NCBI RefSeq assembly: GCF_023073915.1
Contig: NZ_JADPKK010000019.1
Location: forward strand, 496,001 to 560,000
Direction: 5' to 3'
DNA: 64,000 nt
Source of the DNA: Bradyrhizobium sp. 149
GTDB lineage: Bacteria > Pseudomonadota > Alphaproteobacteria > Rhizobiales > Xanthobacteraceae
In this document: positions 32,803 through 41,357 of the stretch, piece by piece
Numbering within the stretch: position 1 is the first letter of the stretch
How the letters are laid out: each line of letters begins with the position of its first letter
Notes under the pieces: generated by a model
The model's database searches: none
Told to the model about the DNA's origin: nothing
The model's input: only the letters and a program-made list of their open reading frames with translations
Position numbers and translations under genes: made by a program

Positions 32803-33039
32803 CTACAGATACCGCGTCAGCTCTGATTTGGCCTGACCGTAGACGGCGTCCTCGATCTGGCTGCGCGTGATCCCGATGTCGCGCAGGGCGCGGTCGTCGA
32901 GCTCGTTCAGCGTCTTGACGGCGGAGCGGCGCTCGAGACGGTCGAACAGCGCATAGGCGCCATTGGCCAGCTTGCGGAAAAATCCGTCCGACGAGGATGA
33001 GTGTAAACTCCGCCCGGCGGTCTGCGAGATCGTGTTCAT
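32803..33039 (-). CDS. DUF1127 (YjiS-like) small protein
   Basis: This is a 78-residue protein with a C-terminal DUF1127 helix pair: an AYALFDRLERRSAVKTLNEL segment, then DDRALRDIGITRSQIEDAVYG. The N-terminal 25 residues are Ser-rich and probably disordered. DUF1127 proteins in Alphaproteobacteria affect phosphate or carbon metabolism and small-RNA-linked RNA turnover; no role is assignable here. It is divergent from a MocR regulator 184 bases away and followed by a large palindrome. Confidence 0.88.
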   Translation of the reverse strand: MNTISQTAGRSLHSSSSDGFFRKLANGAYALFDRLERRSAVKTLNELDDRALRDIGITRSQIEDAVYGQAKSELTRYL

Positions 33040-33173
33040 TGTCCTTCTCCGGCCTGTTGTCCACGCGGCGAAAGGGATGCCGTTGGCGCAAGCGCCCGAG
33101 CGCCTGCACCTGATCTGCCATCGGATTGCTCTCGCTCTCCTCGGCTCAATCGTGGACCTTGATGGAACCTAAA

Positions 33174-33212
33174 TGCTCCAGTACACTACTCGGAGCAAGT
33201 GAAACATTGCTC
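33174..33212 (+). promoter_or_regulatory. Overlapping inverted repeats upstream of the MocR gene
   Basis: TGCTCC (33174-33179) pairs with GGAGCA (33192-33197), and the overlapping GAGCAA (33193-33198) pairs with TTGCTC (33207-33212). The shared middle arm makes the two hairpins mutually exclusive, or gives three spaced half sites. It ends 12 bases before the start codon, in the right place for an autoregulatory operator. Confidence 0.45.
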
Positions 33213-33223
33213 TCGGTGCAATA

Positions 33224-34567
33224 ATGTCCAAGTTCGAATACGTGAAGCTTGCCGATGCCATTGCTCTCGATATCTCTAACGGCACGTTAAGACCCGGCGA
33301 CCGGCTGCCGCCGCAGCGCAATTTTGCCTATGACCGTGGCATCGCGGTCTCGACCGCGAGCCGGGTATACACGGAATTGCTCCGCCGTGGCCTCGTCGTC
33401 GGCGAGGTCGGCCGCGGCACCTTCATCTCCGGCGACATCAGGCGCGAGGTCGAGGCGCTGAGCGAGCCGCGCGACGCGCGGATCGACTTCGAGGTCAATT
33501 ACCCGCTGCTGCCGCAGCAATGGGCGATGATCGCCAAGAGCCTTGCGGGGCTCGAGCGCGTCGATGCGCTCGAATCCGCGCTGCGCGTCTCCAGCAGCAC
33601 TGGCACCAAGAGCGCGCGCAATGCCGCCGCCGCCTATCTCGCGCGCAAGGATTTCGCGCCGCAGGCCGAGCAGATCGTCTTCACCGCCAACGGCAAGCAG
33701 TCGCTGGCGGCCGCGCTCGCAGCGCTCGTTCCCACCGGCGGCCGCTGCGGCGTCGAGGCGCTGACCTATCCTTACGTCAAGAGCATCGCCGCGCGGCTCG
33801 GCGTGACGCTGGTCCCGATTCCGATGGACGAATTTGGCGCGCGCCCCGACGCCATCCAGAAGGCCCATCGCGAAGCGCATCTGTCGGCGCTGTATCTCCA
33901 GCCGATCATCCAGAACCCGCTCGGCGTCACCATGAACGCGACGCGGCGTGCCGACATCATGCGCGTTGCCGAGAAGCTCGATCTCACCATCATCGAGGAC
34001 GCCGTCTACGGCTTCCTGGCCGACGACACCCCGCTGGCCGCGCTCGGACCCGACCGCTGCATCGTGATCGACAGCCTGTCCAAAAAGGTCGCGCCGGGGA
34101 TCGCACTCGGCATCCTCGTCGCGCCGCCGCGATTGCGCGAGGGCGTGATGACCGCGGTCCGCACCGGCGGCTGGCTCGCCTCCGGCCACGCGCTCGCATC
34201 CGGGCAGCGGCTGATGGCAGACGGCACCGTCGCCGAGCTGACGCGGCTGAAACGCATCGACGCCGCGCGCCGCCAGCAGACCGCGGCAAGGCTGCTCGCC
34301 GGCTACCAGCTCGCCGCCGATCCCCGCTCCTATCATCTCTGGCTCACGCTGCCGGCACACTGGCGCTCGCAGACCTTCGTCGCCGCCGCAGCCCGGCGCG
34401 GCATCGCGCTGACGCCGTCCTCGACCTTCGCGATCGCCCATGGCCATGCCCCGAACGCGGTGCGGCTCGCGCTCGCCCCACCCTCGTTCGAGCAGCTCGA
34501 TTCCGGCCTGCGCACGATCGTGTCGCTGCTCGGCACCAAGGAAGAGGATTTCGACTCGACGGAGTAG
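33224..34567 (+). CDS. MocR-type regulator (GntR winged helix fused to aminotransferase fold)
   Basis: The 447-residue protein has an N-terminal GntR winged-helix domain (about 1-70: RPGDRLPPQRNFAYDRGIAV, STASRVYTELLRRGLV, GRGTFIS) followed by a fold-type I PLP domain. In the PLP domain, LYLQPIIQNPLGVTM and IIEDAVYG carry cofactor contacts, and the lysine in VIDSLSKKVAPGIALG is the likely Schiff base. MocR proteins sense PLP or amino compounds and usually control a neighbour. The divergent gene here is the DUF1127 one. Inverted repeats just upstream suggest autoregulation. Confidence 0.9.
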   Translation: MSKFEYVKLADAIALDISNGTLRPGDRLPPQRNFAYDRGIAVSTASRVYTELLRRGLVVGEVGRGTFISGDIRREVEALSEPRDARIDFEVNYPLLPQQWAMIAKSLAGLERVDALESALRVSSSTGTKSARNAAAAYLARKDFAPQAEQIVFTANGKQSLAAALAALVPTGGRCGVEALTYPYVKSIAARLGVTLVPIPMDEFGARPDAIQKAHREAHLSALYLQPIIQNPLGVTMNATRRADIMRVAEKLDLTIIEDAVYGFLADDTPLAALGPDRCIVIDSLSKKVAPGIALGILVAPPRLREGVMTAVRTGGWLASGHALASGQRLMADGTVAELTRLKRIDAARRQQTAARLLAGYQLAADPRSYHLWLTLPAHWRSQTFVAAAARRGIALTPSSTFAIAHGHAPNAVRLALAPPSFEQLDSGLRTIVSLLGTKEEDFDSTE

Positions 34568-34575
34568 CGATCCGT

Positions 34576-35184
34576 CTAGGGCAGCAAGGCCTTGGGCCAT
34601 TCCGCGATGAAGCCCTTCGCCTTGTAAGGCTCGATCTTGTCCCATTCGTGCAGCACGCGGCGGCGAAATTCGGGGTCGGTGTGCCAGAGCGCGCGCGGCG
34701 TCGCAAAGCTGTCGACCGTGAGCAGCATCTTCTCAACCTCCGGCCAGTGCCGGTGCAGCGTCATCGGATAACGCCGCGCGGTCCAGGTGTTGCCGAGGCA
34801 GATCACGCTGCGGATATTCTGCAGCCCGAGCGCCGCGTCAATGATCGGCAACGACAGGATCACGTTCTCGCCGGTGTTCAAGGCACGATGTTCCTCGAGG
34901 ATCCGGTCAGCCGGAATGCCCGCCGCGGCCATCGCCGCCTTGATGATCGTGCATTCGGATTGCTCCGAGCCCGCGGTCACGCCGCCGCTGACAATCGACC
35001 AGCGGAAGTAGCCCCGGCGCCACAGTTTCGCGGCGGTGTCGACGCGTTGCGCGACGTCCTCTCGGGTGCCGAACATGAACAAGAGGTCCGCCGGCTGCAG
35101 CGGCGTATCGATCAGATGCGTGCGGTTGATCTCGGAGATCTCATCCCCAGTCGGCAGACGCCTGCTGCGATCCATGATTGACAT
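34576..35184 (-). CDS. YdcF/SanA-family (DUF218) protein
   Basis: The 202-residue protein from ATG 35184 has the DUF218 pattern: ADLLFMFGTRE, WSIVSGGVTAGSEQSECTII (the glycine turn), the RILEEHRALNTGENVILSLP core with Glu-x-x-x-x-T-x-E-N, and a C-terminal ICLGNTWTARRYPMTLHRHW. No membrane segment is visible, unlike SanA, so the YdcF-type cytosolic group fits better. Some members bind S-adenosylmethionine; function is unknown. It is convergent with the MocR gene, stop codons nine bases apart. Confidence 0.82.
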   Translation of the reverse strand: MSIMDRSRRLPTGDEISEINRTHLIDTPLQPADLLFMFGTREDVAQRVDTAAKLWRRGYFRWSIVSGGVTAGSEQSECTIIKAAMAAAGIPADRILEEHRALNTGENVILSLPIIDAALGLQNIRSVICLGNTWTARRYPMTLHRHWPEVEKMLLTVDSFATPRALWHTDPEFRRRVLHEWDKIEPYKAKGFIAEWPKALLP

Positions 35185-35264
35185 GGCGGCACGATGCGAC
35201 ACCGGCGCAAAGGCGCGAAGTCACGTTTGATTGCGGCCCATTGCAGCTAGGGCAGCAAAGCCAT

Positions 35265-35858
35265 TTAGGGCAGCAAAGCGTTTGGCACGCGATCGAAGCT
35301 GTAGCTCCGCGGCTGGTTACGACGCACGAAGCCGCCGATCTGCCAGGCGAACAGCGCGGCAAAGCCGATGATGAACAGCGCGCCGGCGAATTCGCCGATC
35401 ACGAGCGCGCGGATCAGGAGCCCCGTCATCGCCACTGCGAACGCCGCGAGCAGAGCCAGGATCACCGCATAGGTCCTGCGGCCAAGGCCCGTGGACAATT
35501 CGGCGCGGCTGCCGGCCTGCGCCATCCGCGCGTGCAACGCGACGATGAAATTGCGAAAGCCATTGTCCTGCGGCGCCATCAGAGCTGCGGTCTGCCAGCT
35601 CGTCGACAGGATCGCGATACGGCCGCCACCGGTATGGCTGACATCGGCGCGAAAGCGGTGCTGCTGCATCGAGACGGGGCGGAACGACAGCCGGATTGCA
35701 CTGATCTCGTCATAACGCCAGAGCGAGGTGCGGCCGCCGATGTGCCAGGACAGTCCCTCCTCCGTCAGCTCGAAGCGATGCGCCGAGCCGATCAGCGACG
35801 CCTTGTAGGCATAGCTCGCACCCGCAGCGGCCTCAGCGCTCGAATCCTGCACCTTCAC
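35265..35858 (-). CDS. Hypothetical membrane protein with two C-terminal helices
   Basis: This 197-residue protein is not recognised. The N-terminal about 125 residues form a predicted beta-rich cytosolic domain (HRFELTEEGLSWHIGGRTSL, RYDEISAIRLSFRP) resembling PH-like sensory folds. Two hydrophobic helices follow at about 132-152 and 157-177. The short tail is Arg-rich. It is divergent, 73 bases away, from another small membrane protein, which hints at a shared membrane function. No enzyme motif is visible. Confidence 0.7.
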   Translation of the reverse strand: MKVQDSSAEAAAGASYAYKASLIGSAHRFELTEEGLSWHIGGRTSLWRYDEISAIRLSFRPVSMQQHRFRADVSHTGGGRIAILSTSWQTAALMAPQDNGFRNFIVALHARMAQAGSRAELSTGLGRRTYAVILALLAAFAVAMTGLLIRALVIGEFAGALFIIGFAALFAWQIGGFVRRNQPRSYSFDRVPNALLP

Positions 35859-35931
35859 AATGAATCCAATCCGGGCGATCCAGTCTGCGATCCGCTTGCG
35901 CGAGCGCCCTGCCCCATCCTACAAGCGAGAC

Positions 35932-36366
35932 ATGGCTGAGACGATTTTTTTTCCGCGCCGCCTGATTCTCGGCGCCGCCGTGATCTCCGGCGTGCTGCTC
36001 GCGCTCGCCGTGCACATGCTGGGTGCACGCTACGGGCTCGACCTCGGCGGCCTCTGGCACTCCGATACGCATGAATTTATACCGGCGGGCGCGGCGATCG
36101 CCTGGTGGCTAATCGCCACCGTCGGCTTCTCAGGCGGCTATTTCACGGCGACATTGATGCAGAGCGCCGTCTCGGGCCAGATCCCGCAACGGATGCGGCA
36201 GTTCCTGATCGCGGTCGGCGTGCTGCTGCTGGCGGGTGCGGGCCAGGTGGCCTCGGCGCCGAGCCCGGTCCCGACGGTCTCGGGCGTGCTGGCCGGGATT
36301 GCCGCGCTGGGCCTCGGTGCCGTGATGGCGTTCTGCGGCGCGCATTTCGCGCTGCGCCGCGGCTAG
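35932..36366 (+). CDS. Hypothetical small membrane protein
   Basis: The 144-residue protein from ATG 35932 has four likely membrane helices (about 12-30, 50-70, 88-105 and 113-135) and short polar loops. It is not recognised as a known family. An earlier in-frame ATG at 35860 would add 24 residues with no clear Shine-Dalgarno. It is divergent from the preceding membrane protein and its stop sits three bases from that of the convergent MHYT signalling protein. Confidence 0.7.
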   Translation: MAETIFFPRRLILGAAVISGVLLALAVHMLGARYGLDLGGLWHSDTHEFIPAGAAIAWWLIATVGFSGGYFTATLMQSAVSGQIPQRMRQFLIAVGVLLLAGAGQVASAPSPVPTVSGVLAGIAALGLGAVMAFCGAHFALRRG

Positions 36367-36368
36367 CC

Positions 36369-38768
36369 TCAGGCGGTCGCGCGCAGCTGTGGACCGTCCA
36401 GCATGATCGCGACATCGGAAGCGGGCCGCGGCTTGCTGAACAGATAGCCCTGCGCCTGGGTGCAGCCCTCGCGCCGGAGCAGCTCGAGTTGCGCGTCGTT
36501 CTCGACGCCTTCTGCCGTGGTGACGATGCCGAGGCTCCGGCCCAGCCCGGTCACGGCGCGGATGATCGCCATGGAATCCTCCCGCGTCGCCAGCTCGGAC
36601 ACGAAGGAGCGATCGATCTTGATCTTGTCGAAGGGGAAGCTGCGCAAGTAACTCAGCGACGAATAGCCGGTGCCGAAATCGTCGAGCGAGATGCGCACGC
36701 CCATGGCGCGCAGCTCGTGCAGGGTGGTCAGCGTCGCCTCGGTGTTCTGGAGCAGCACGGATTCGGTGATCTCGAGCTCGAGGCGGCGCGCGTCGAGTCC
36801 CGAAGCGGCCAGCGCCTCGGTCACGGATGCGATCAGGGTCGGATTCTTGAATTGCACCGGCGACAGGTTGACAGCGACGTCGACATCGTCGGGCCAGGTG
36901 GCCGCGTCGGTGCAGGCGGAACGCAGCACGAACTCGCCGAGCTGGATGATCAGTCCGGTTTCCTCGGCCAGCGGAATGAAGTTGAGTGGTGCAATCAGGC
37001 CGCGCTGCGGATGGTTCCAGCGTAGCAGCGCCTCGAAGGCGACGACGCGACCGCTGGCGACGTCGCGGATCGGCTGATAGTACGGCTCGAACTCGTCGCG
37101 TTGCAGCGCCGCACGCAGATCCATCTCCAGCAGGCGCCGCGCCTGCGCGCGCGCGTCCATACCGGTCTCGAAGAACCGATAGGTGCCGCGGCCGTCCGCC
37201 TTGGCGCGGTACAGCGCGAGGTCTGCGTTCTTCAACAGCTCGTCCGGATTGCTGCCGTCCTGCGGCGACAGCGAGATGCCGATCGAGACGCCGATGACGA
37301 TCTGATGGTCGTCGATCTCGTAAGGCGCCGAGATCACCTCGACGAGGCGGCCGGCAAGCGATCTTGCCGCGGTCTCCTCCGACCGTCCGATCTGGACCAC
37401 GGCGAACTCGTCGCCACCGAGCCGCGCCACGGTGTCGCTCTCGCTGACGGTGGCCTTCAGCCTGCGGCCGACCTCCTTGAGCAGCGCATCGCCGATGGGA
37501 TGGCCAAGCGAGTCGTTGATGTCCTTGAAGTGATCGAGATCGAGACAAAGCACCGCGAGCTGGTCGCCCGATCTGGTCCGGCGCAGTCCCTGCACGAGCT
37601 GTTCGTGGAACAGCACGCGGTTTGGCAGGCTGGTCAGCGCGTCATGGCGGGCCATGTGCGAGATCTTGGCCTGGGCGTCCAGCCATTCGGTGATGTCCTC
37701 GAAGGTGGCGACCCAGCCGCCGCCCTGCATCGGCTGGTTGACGACCCGGATGGAGCGGCCGAACCTTGTCACGACGTCGGTCGTGGTACGGCTCTCGCGC
37801 GCGTCGCCGACGAGGCGGGCGAAGAATTCACCCGCATCGCCCTGCCACTGGCCCTTGGCCTGCTCCTCCCGCAGCACGTCGACCAGCAGGCGACCGGTGA
37901 GCAGGGTTTCGGTACGGCCGAACATCGCCGCATAGCGCTCGTTGAACAGGATGATCTTGCCGTCCGCATCGAACATGCACAGCCCCTGCGACATGTTCTC
38001 GAGCGCCGTGTCCAGCACGATCTGCTGGCGGCCCAGTTCGCCCTTGGCGCGGCGGTCGAGCAGCGCCGCCACGAGCGCAATCGCGATGATCGCGACCGCG
38101 GCACCCGCGGTGAGGAAGGACAACGAGGCCGGCGGGATCGACAGCCCGCTGATCGCGAGCGTCGGGTCCGGCGTCAGCAGCACCGCGCCCATTGCGGTGA
38201 AATGATGTGCGACGATGGCGAGCGTCAGCAGGCCGGTGGCACTCAGCGCATGTGAGCGGTCGTCGCGTCGCGCCGCAACGAACAAGGCGAGCGCCGCAAA
38301 GACGATGCCGAACAGGACCGAGGCGACGACCGTGCCTTCGACCCAGCTCACGCGCGCGGGAATCTCCAGTGCCGCCATGCCGGTGTAATGCATCGCCGCG
38401 ACGCCGCCGCCGACGATGGCACCGCCGAGGACGACCCACGGTGTCCGCGAGGACGATACCGCGATGCTCAGTCCCACGAAGGTGACTGAGATCGCGAAGA
38501 TCAACGACAGGATCGTCACTGGAATGTTATAGGCACCACCGTTGCCCGGCCCGTAGGCCAGCATCGCGATGAAATGCGTCGCCCAGATGCCGCATCCGCT
38601 GACGACGGCATCCAGGGCGATCCAGACCAGACGCGCAGGGCCCTGCGTCGCGCGCGCCCGGTGAAACAAGCTGATCGCCGTCCCGCTCGCGAGCAGGCAC
38701 ACCGCGCCACCAAGCGCGACGAGCCGCCAGTCGTGCTCGCCGGTGAGACAGTAGAGAACTTGATACAT
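36369..38768 (-). CDS. MHYT-PAS-GGDEF-EAL membrane signalling protein (c-di-GMP)
   Basis: The 799-residue protein is a c-di-GMP synthesis/degradation protein with a sensory membrane part. Residues 1-240 form an MHYT domain of about seven helices with three MHYT-like motifs (THFIAML, MHYTGMA, HHFTAMG) that may bind a metal such as copper. A PAS domain lies at about 255-365. The GGDEF domain has intact GGDEF (451-455). The EAL domain has FEALLRW (EAL 578-580), DDFGTGYSS and EGVEN. Both active sites look intact, so cyclase or phosphodiesterase activity cannot be excluded. It is not co-transcribed with flagellar genes but may affect motility. Confidence 0.93.
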   Translation of the reverse strand: MYQVLYCLTGEHDWRLVALGGAVCLLASGTAISLFHRARATQGPARLVWIALDAVVSGCGIWATHFIAMLAYGPGNGGAYNIPVTILSLIFAISVTFVGLSIAVSSSRTPWVVLGGAIVGGGVAAMHYTGMAALEIPARVSWVEGTVVASVLFGIVFAALALFVAARRDDRSHALSATGLLTLAIVAHHFTAMGAVLLTPDPTLAISGLSIPPASLSFLTAGAAVAIIAIALVAALLDRRAKGELGRQQIVLDTALENMSQGLCMFDADGKIILFNERYAAMFGRTETLLTGRLLVDVLREEQAKGQWQGDAGEFFARLVGDARESRTTTDVVTRFGRSIRVVNQPMQGGGWVATFEDITEWLDAQAKISHMARHDALTSLPNRVLFHEQLVQGLRRTRSGDQLAVLCLDLDHFKDINDSLGHPIGDALLKEVGRRLKATVSESDTVARLGGDEFAVVQIGRSEETAARSLAGRLVEVISAPYEIDDHQIVIGVSIGISLSPQDGSNPDELLKNADLALYRAKADGRGTYRFFETGMDARAQARRLLEMDLRAALQRDEFEPYYQPIRDVASGRVVAFEALLRWNHPQRGLIAPLNFIPLAEETGLIIQLGEFVLRSACTDAATWPDDVDVAVNLSPVQFKNPTLIASVTEALAASGLDARRLELEITESVLLQNTEATLTTLHELRAMGVRISLDDFGTGYSSLSYLRSFPFDKIKIDRSFVSELATREDSMAIIRAVTGLGRSLGIVTTAEGVENDAQLELLRREGCTQAQGYLFSKPRPASDVAIMLDGPQLRATA

Positions 38769-38879
38769 TGCGGGCCCCTATCGACCGCATTTGGACCGAC
38801 AGAGATGGACAGTCAGTAAGCGGTTCCGCGCCTGCTTCGGTGATGGTTAACGGGAGATGTGGTCATTCCCTCGGATTGT

Positions 38880-40283
38880 TCATCCGCGCGCCGGTGCGCC
38901 GAGGCCGATCACGGCGGCGGCGAGCAGCAGCACGGCCGCGGACACGGCCAGGGACAGATGCAGGCCCGTCATGAACGCCCCCTCCGAGGCCACCAGCGAG
39001 CCGAACAGCGCGACGCCGAGGACGCTGCCGGTTTGCCGCGTCGCGTTCAGCACGCCCGCCGCGATGCCCGAGCGCGCCTTCTCGACGCTGCCCAGCAAGG
39101 TCGAGGTCAGCGGCGGCACCAGCAGTCCAAGTCCGCCGCTGATGGCGATCATCTGCGCAAAGATCGCCCAATAGCCGGTGCCGGCTTCGATCCAGAGCAG
39201 GCCGAGGCAACCGATCGCCGAGACGCAGGCGCCGACCATGATGGTCCGGCACGGGCCGATACGCTCGGCGAGGCGCGGCGCCAGCAGGTTGACCGGCAGC
39301 ACCACCCCCATCATCGGCACGAAGGCGAGACCGGTCCACCATGCCGACAGCCCGTTGATCCTCTGGAAATACAGGCTGAGCACGAAGATCAGGCCGTAGA
39401 TCGCGATGTTGACGAGCAGGCCGACGAGCGAAGTCAGCGCGAACAGCCGGTGGCCGAACAGCGACAGTGGCAGCATCGGCTGCGCCGCGCGGCTCTCGCG
39501 CCAGACGAAGAGCACGGCGAGAATTGCGGCTGCGACGAAGGCTGCGATCACGGCTGGATGTTCCCAGCCAAGCGCGCCACCTTCGATGATCGCGCCGGCG
39601 AGGGCTCCCAGCGCACCGATCGCGGCAAGCTGGCCGGGCAGATCGATCTCGCGGGAGCGCGCCCGCGTGGTTTCGCTGGCGTAACGCCAGCTCAGCCACA
39701 GCCCAAGGAGCCCGACCGGCAGATTGACCAGGAAGATCGCGCGCCAGCCGACCAGCGTGATCAGCGCCCCGCCGACGAAGGGGCCGGCCGTGAGCGCGAG
39801 GCTCGCACCGGCGGCCCAGATCGCAACGGCGCGGCCGCGCTCGCGGTCGTCCGGATAGGCATGATTGAGCAACGCAAGAGAGTTCGGCACCAGGATCGCC
39901 GCCGCCAGCCCCTGGACCAGCCGCGCTGCGATCAGCACGGCCGCATTGGGCGACAGCGCGCAGGCGAGCGAGGCCGTGGTGAAGATGGCGAACCCCGCCA
40001 TGAAGACGCGCTTGGCCCCGACCCGGTCACCGAGCGCGCCGGCCGTCAGGATGAAGGCGGCAAACGCAATGGTGTAGGCGTTGACCACCCATTGCAGCTC
40101 GGCGACGCCGCCGCCGAGCGTCCTGCCCATCGCATCGAGCGCGGTGTTGACGATGGTGACGTCGAGCTGCACCACCCCATAGCCAAGGCTCATCGCGGCA
40201 AGCGTGAGGGAGGTTGCAAGGCGCGAGCCGGCATGCGGCGGGCCGGCTGCGAAGGCTTCGTATTTGACGGTGCTTACTCGCAT
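38880..40283 (-). CDS. MFS transporter, DHA2 (14-helix) drug:proton antiporter-like
   Basis: The 467-residue protein has about 14 membrane helices. Motif A is seen as TAGALGDRVGAKRVFMAGFA near residue 80, motif C-like ALTAGPFVGGAL near 160, and a DHA2-like WRAIFLVNLPVGLLGL. D/E residues in helix 1 (YGVVQLDVTIVNTAL) match the family proton-binding position. A multidrug or organic-solute exporter is the likely role; substrate unknown. It is a single gene on this strand. Confidence 0.9.
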   Translation of the reverse strand: MRVSTVKYEAFAAGPPHAGSRLATSLTLAAMSLGYGVVQLDVTIVNTALDAMGRTLGGGVAELQWVVNAYTIAFAAFILTAGALGDRVGAKRVFMAGFAIFTTASLACALSPNAAVLIAARLVQGLAAAILVPNSLALLNHAYPDDRERGRAVAIWAAGASLALTAGPFVGGALITLVGWRAIFLVNLPVGLLGLWLSWRYASETTRARSREIDLPGQLAAIGALGALAGAIIEGGALGWEHPAVIAAFVAAAILAVLFVWRESRAAQPMLPLSLFGHRLFALTSLVGLLVNIAIYGLIFVLSLYFQRINGLSAWWTGLAFVPMMGVVLPVNLLAPRLAERIGPCRTIMVGACVSAIGCLGLLWIEAGTGYWAIFAQMIAISGGLGLLVPPLTSTLLGSVEKARSGIAAGVLNATRQTGSVLGVALFGSLVASEGAFMTGLHLSLAVSAAVLLLAAAVIGLGAPARG

Positions 40284-40377
40284 GCTGCCATCTCGGTTGC
40301 AGCCCCATGCGAACCATACGCTTCCAGCCCCCCGCCATGTTTCGACTATGACCGAATGATGGATGCGTCAAATGCCA

Positions 40378-40403
40378 GCGTCGCGCGGAAGACCGCGCGA
40401 CGC
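40378..40403 (-). terminator. Terminator after the ferritin-like gene
   Basis: A perfect 11-base stem GCGTCGCGCGG/CCGCGCGACGC with loop AAGA lies 23 bases after the YciE-like gene stop. The minus-strand tail is only weakly U-rich (CTGGCATTTG). Confidence 0.65.
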
Positions 40404-40425
40404 TTTATCCCGGCTACGCCCGGCC

Positions 40426-40932
40426 CTAGCTGGCGGCGCGCAGGTTCACCTTGCTCTCGGCGATCGTGGTCAGCTTCTTGTCGGTGACCTTCTCCTCCTC
40501 GAGCGTCTTGGCGAGCACGCTGGCGCAGTCGTTGCGGCCGAGTTGCTTGGCCCAGGCGATCAGGCTGCCGTAGCGGACGATCTCGTAATGCTCCGCAGCC
40601 TGTGCCGCGTTGATCAGCGCGGCGTCGAGCACCGCCTTGTCGGCGACTTCGCCGGCGGTCTCGTCAGCTTCCTCGATGATGCCGTCGATCGCAGGGCAAT
40701 CGACCGCCTTCACCTGCGCACCGTGCATCTTGAACACTTCCTCGAGGCGCTTGACGTGCTCCCTGGTTTCTTCGAGGTGCGTCAAAAAGCCCTGCTTCAG
40801 CTGCGGGTCGGTCGCCTTATCTGCCATTTTCGGCAGCGCCTTGGTGAGCTGCTGCTCGGCGTAATAGATGTCCTGGAGCTGATGCACGAACAGGTCGTTC
40901 ATGGTTTTGATGTCTTTTGTGAACAGTCCCAT
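40426..40932 (-). CDS. YciE/DUF892 ferritin-like protein
   Basis: The 168-residue four-helix protein starts MGLFTKDIKTMNDLFVHQLQ, contains DIYYAEQQLTKALPKMADKA and FLTHLEETREHVKRLEEVF, whose Glu and His residues are the ferritin-like metal ligands, and IIEEADETAGE. YciE/YciF proteins are stress-induced under sigma-S-like control in other bacteria. GAGAGGATCGGACCG precedes ATG 40932; the longer open frame to 41028 lacks that signal. Role in stress is inferred from family. Confidence 0.9.
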   Translation of the reverse strand: MGLFTKDIKTMNDLFVHQLQDIYYAEQQLTKALPKMADKATDPQLKQGFLTHLEETREHVKRLEEVFKMHGAQVKAVDCPAIDGIIEEADETAGEVADKAVLDAALINAAQAAEHYEIVRYGSLIAWAKQLGRNDCASVLAKTLEEEKVTDKKLTTIAESKVNLRAAS

Positions 40933-41357
40933 CGGTCCGATCCTCTCTGGTTTTGGGAACACGGAGGCGTCGGCTTGCAGGAGAAGCCGCATATTCCGCC
41001 ATGTTCGATTGCTGATGGGGCCTAACAAGGACGCGGCATCGACGTTCCAAAAAAGCGCACCGTGCTTTGCGCTGGAACAATGCCGAAGGCGCCCAGATCT
41101 GAGTTTTGTCCAGCAGAGGAACGCGTGATCCGGCCGGGCCCACGACTCATATGCTTAACGCGCGCCCGATGTGAACCGCGTATGACAAAGTGGCTGGTGC
41201 GAGGCAGAACCTATTGTTGTCAAGGGCTGCACAAGTCACTGTTTTTGCCTTAAATGAGCTACATCATGCCTAGCGATCGAAGCCCACATCGGGCACTGAT
41301 CGCATCCGACCGGCCAATGTCTGGCATGGTCGGTCTTGCCCCCCGCCGGGAGGATGA
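40933..41357. other. Intergenic region before the MprF-like gene
   Basis: These 425 bases hold the divergent promoters of the YciE-like and MprF-like genes. Apart from the Shine-Dalgarno GGGAGGATGA (41348-41357) I see no repeat, operator or RNA gene. Confidence 0.45.
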
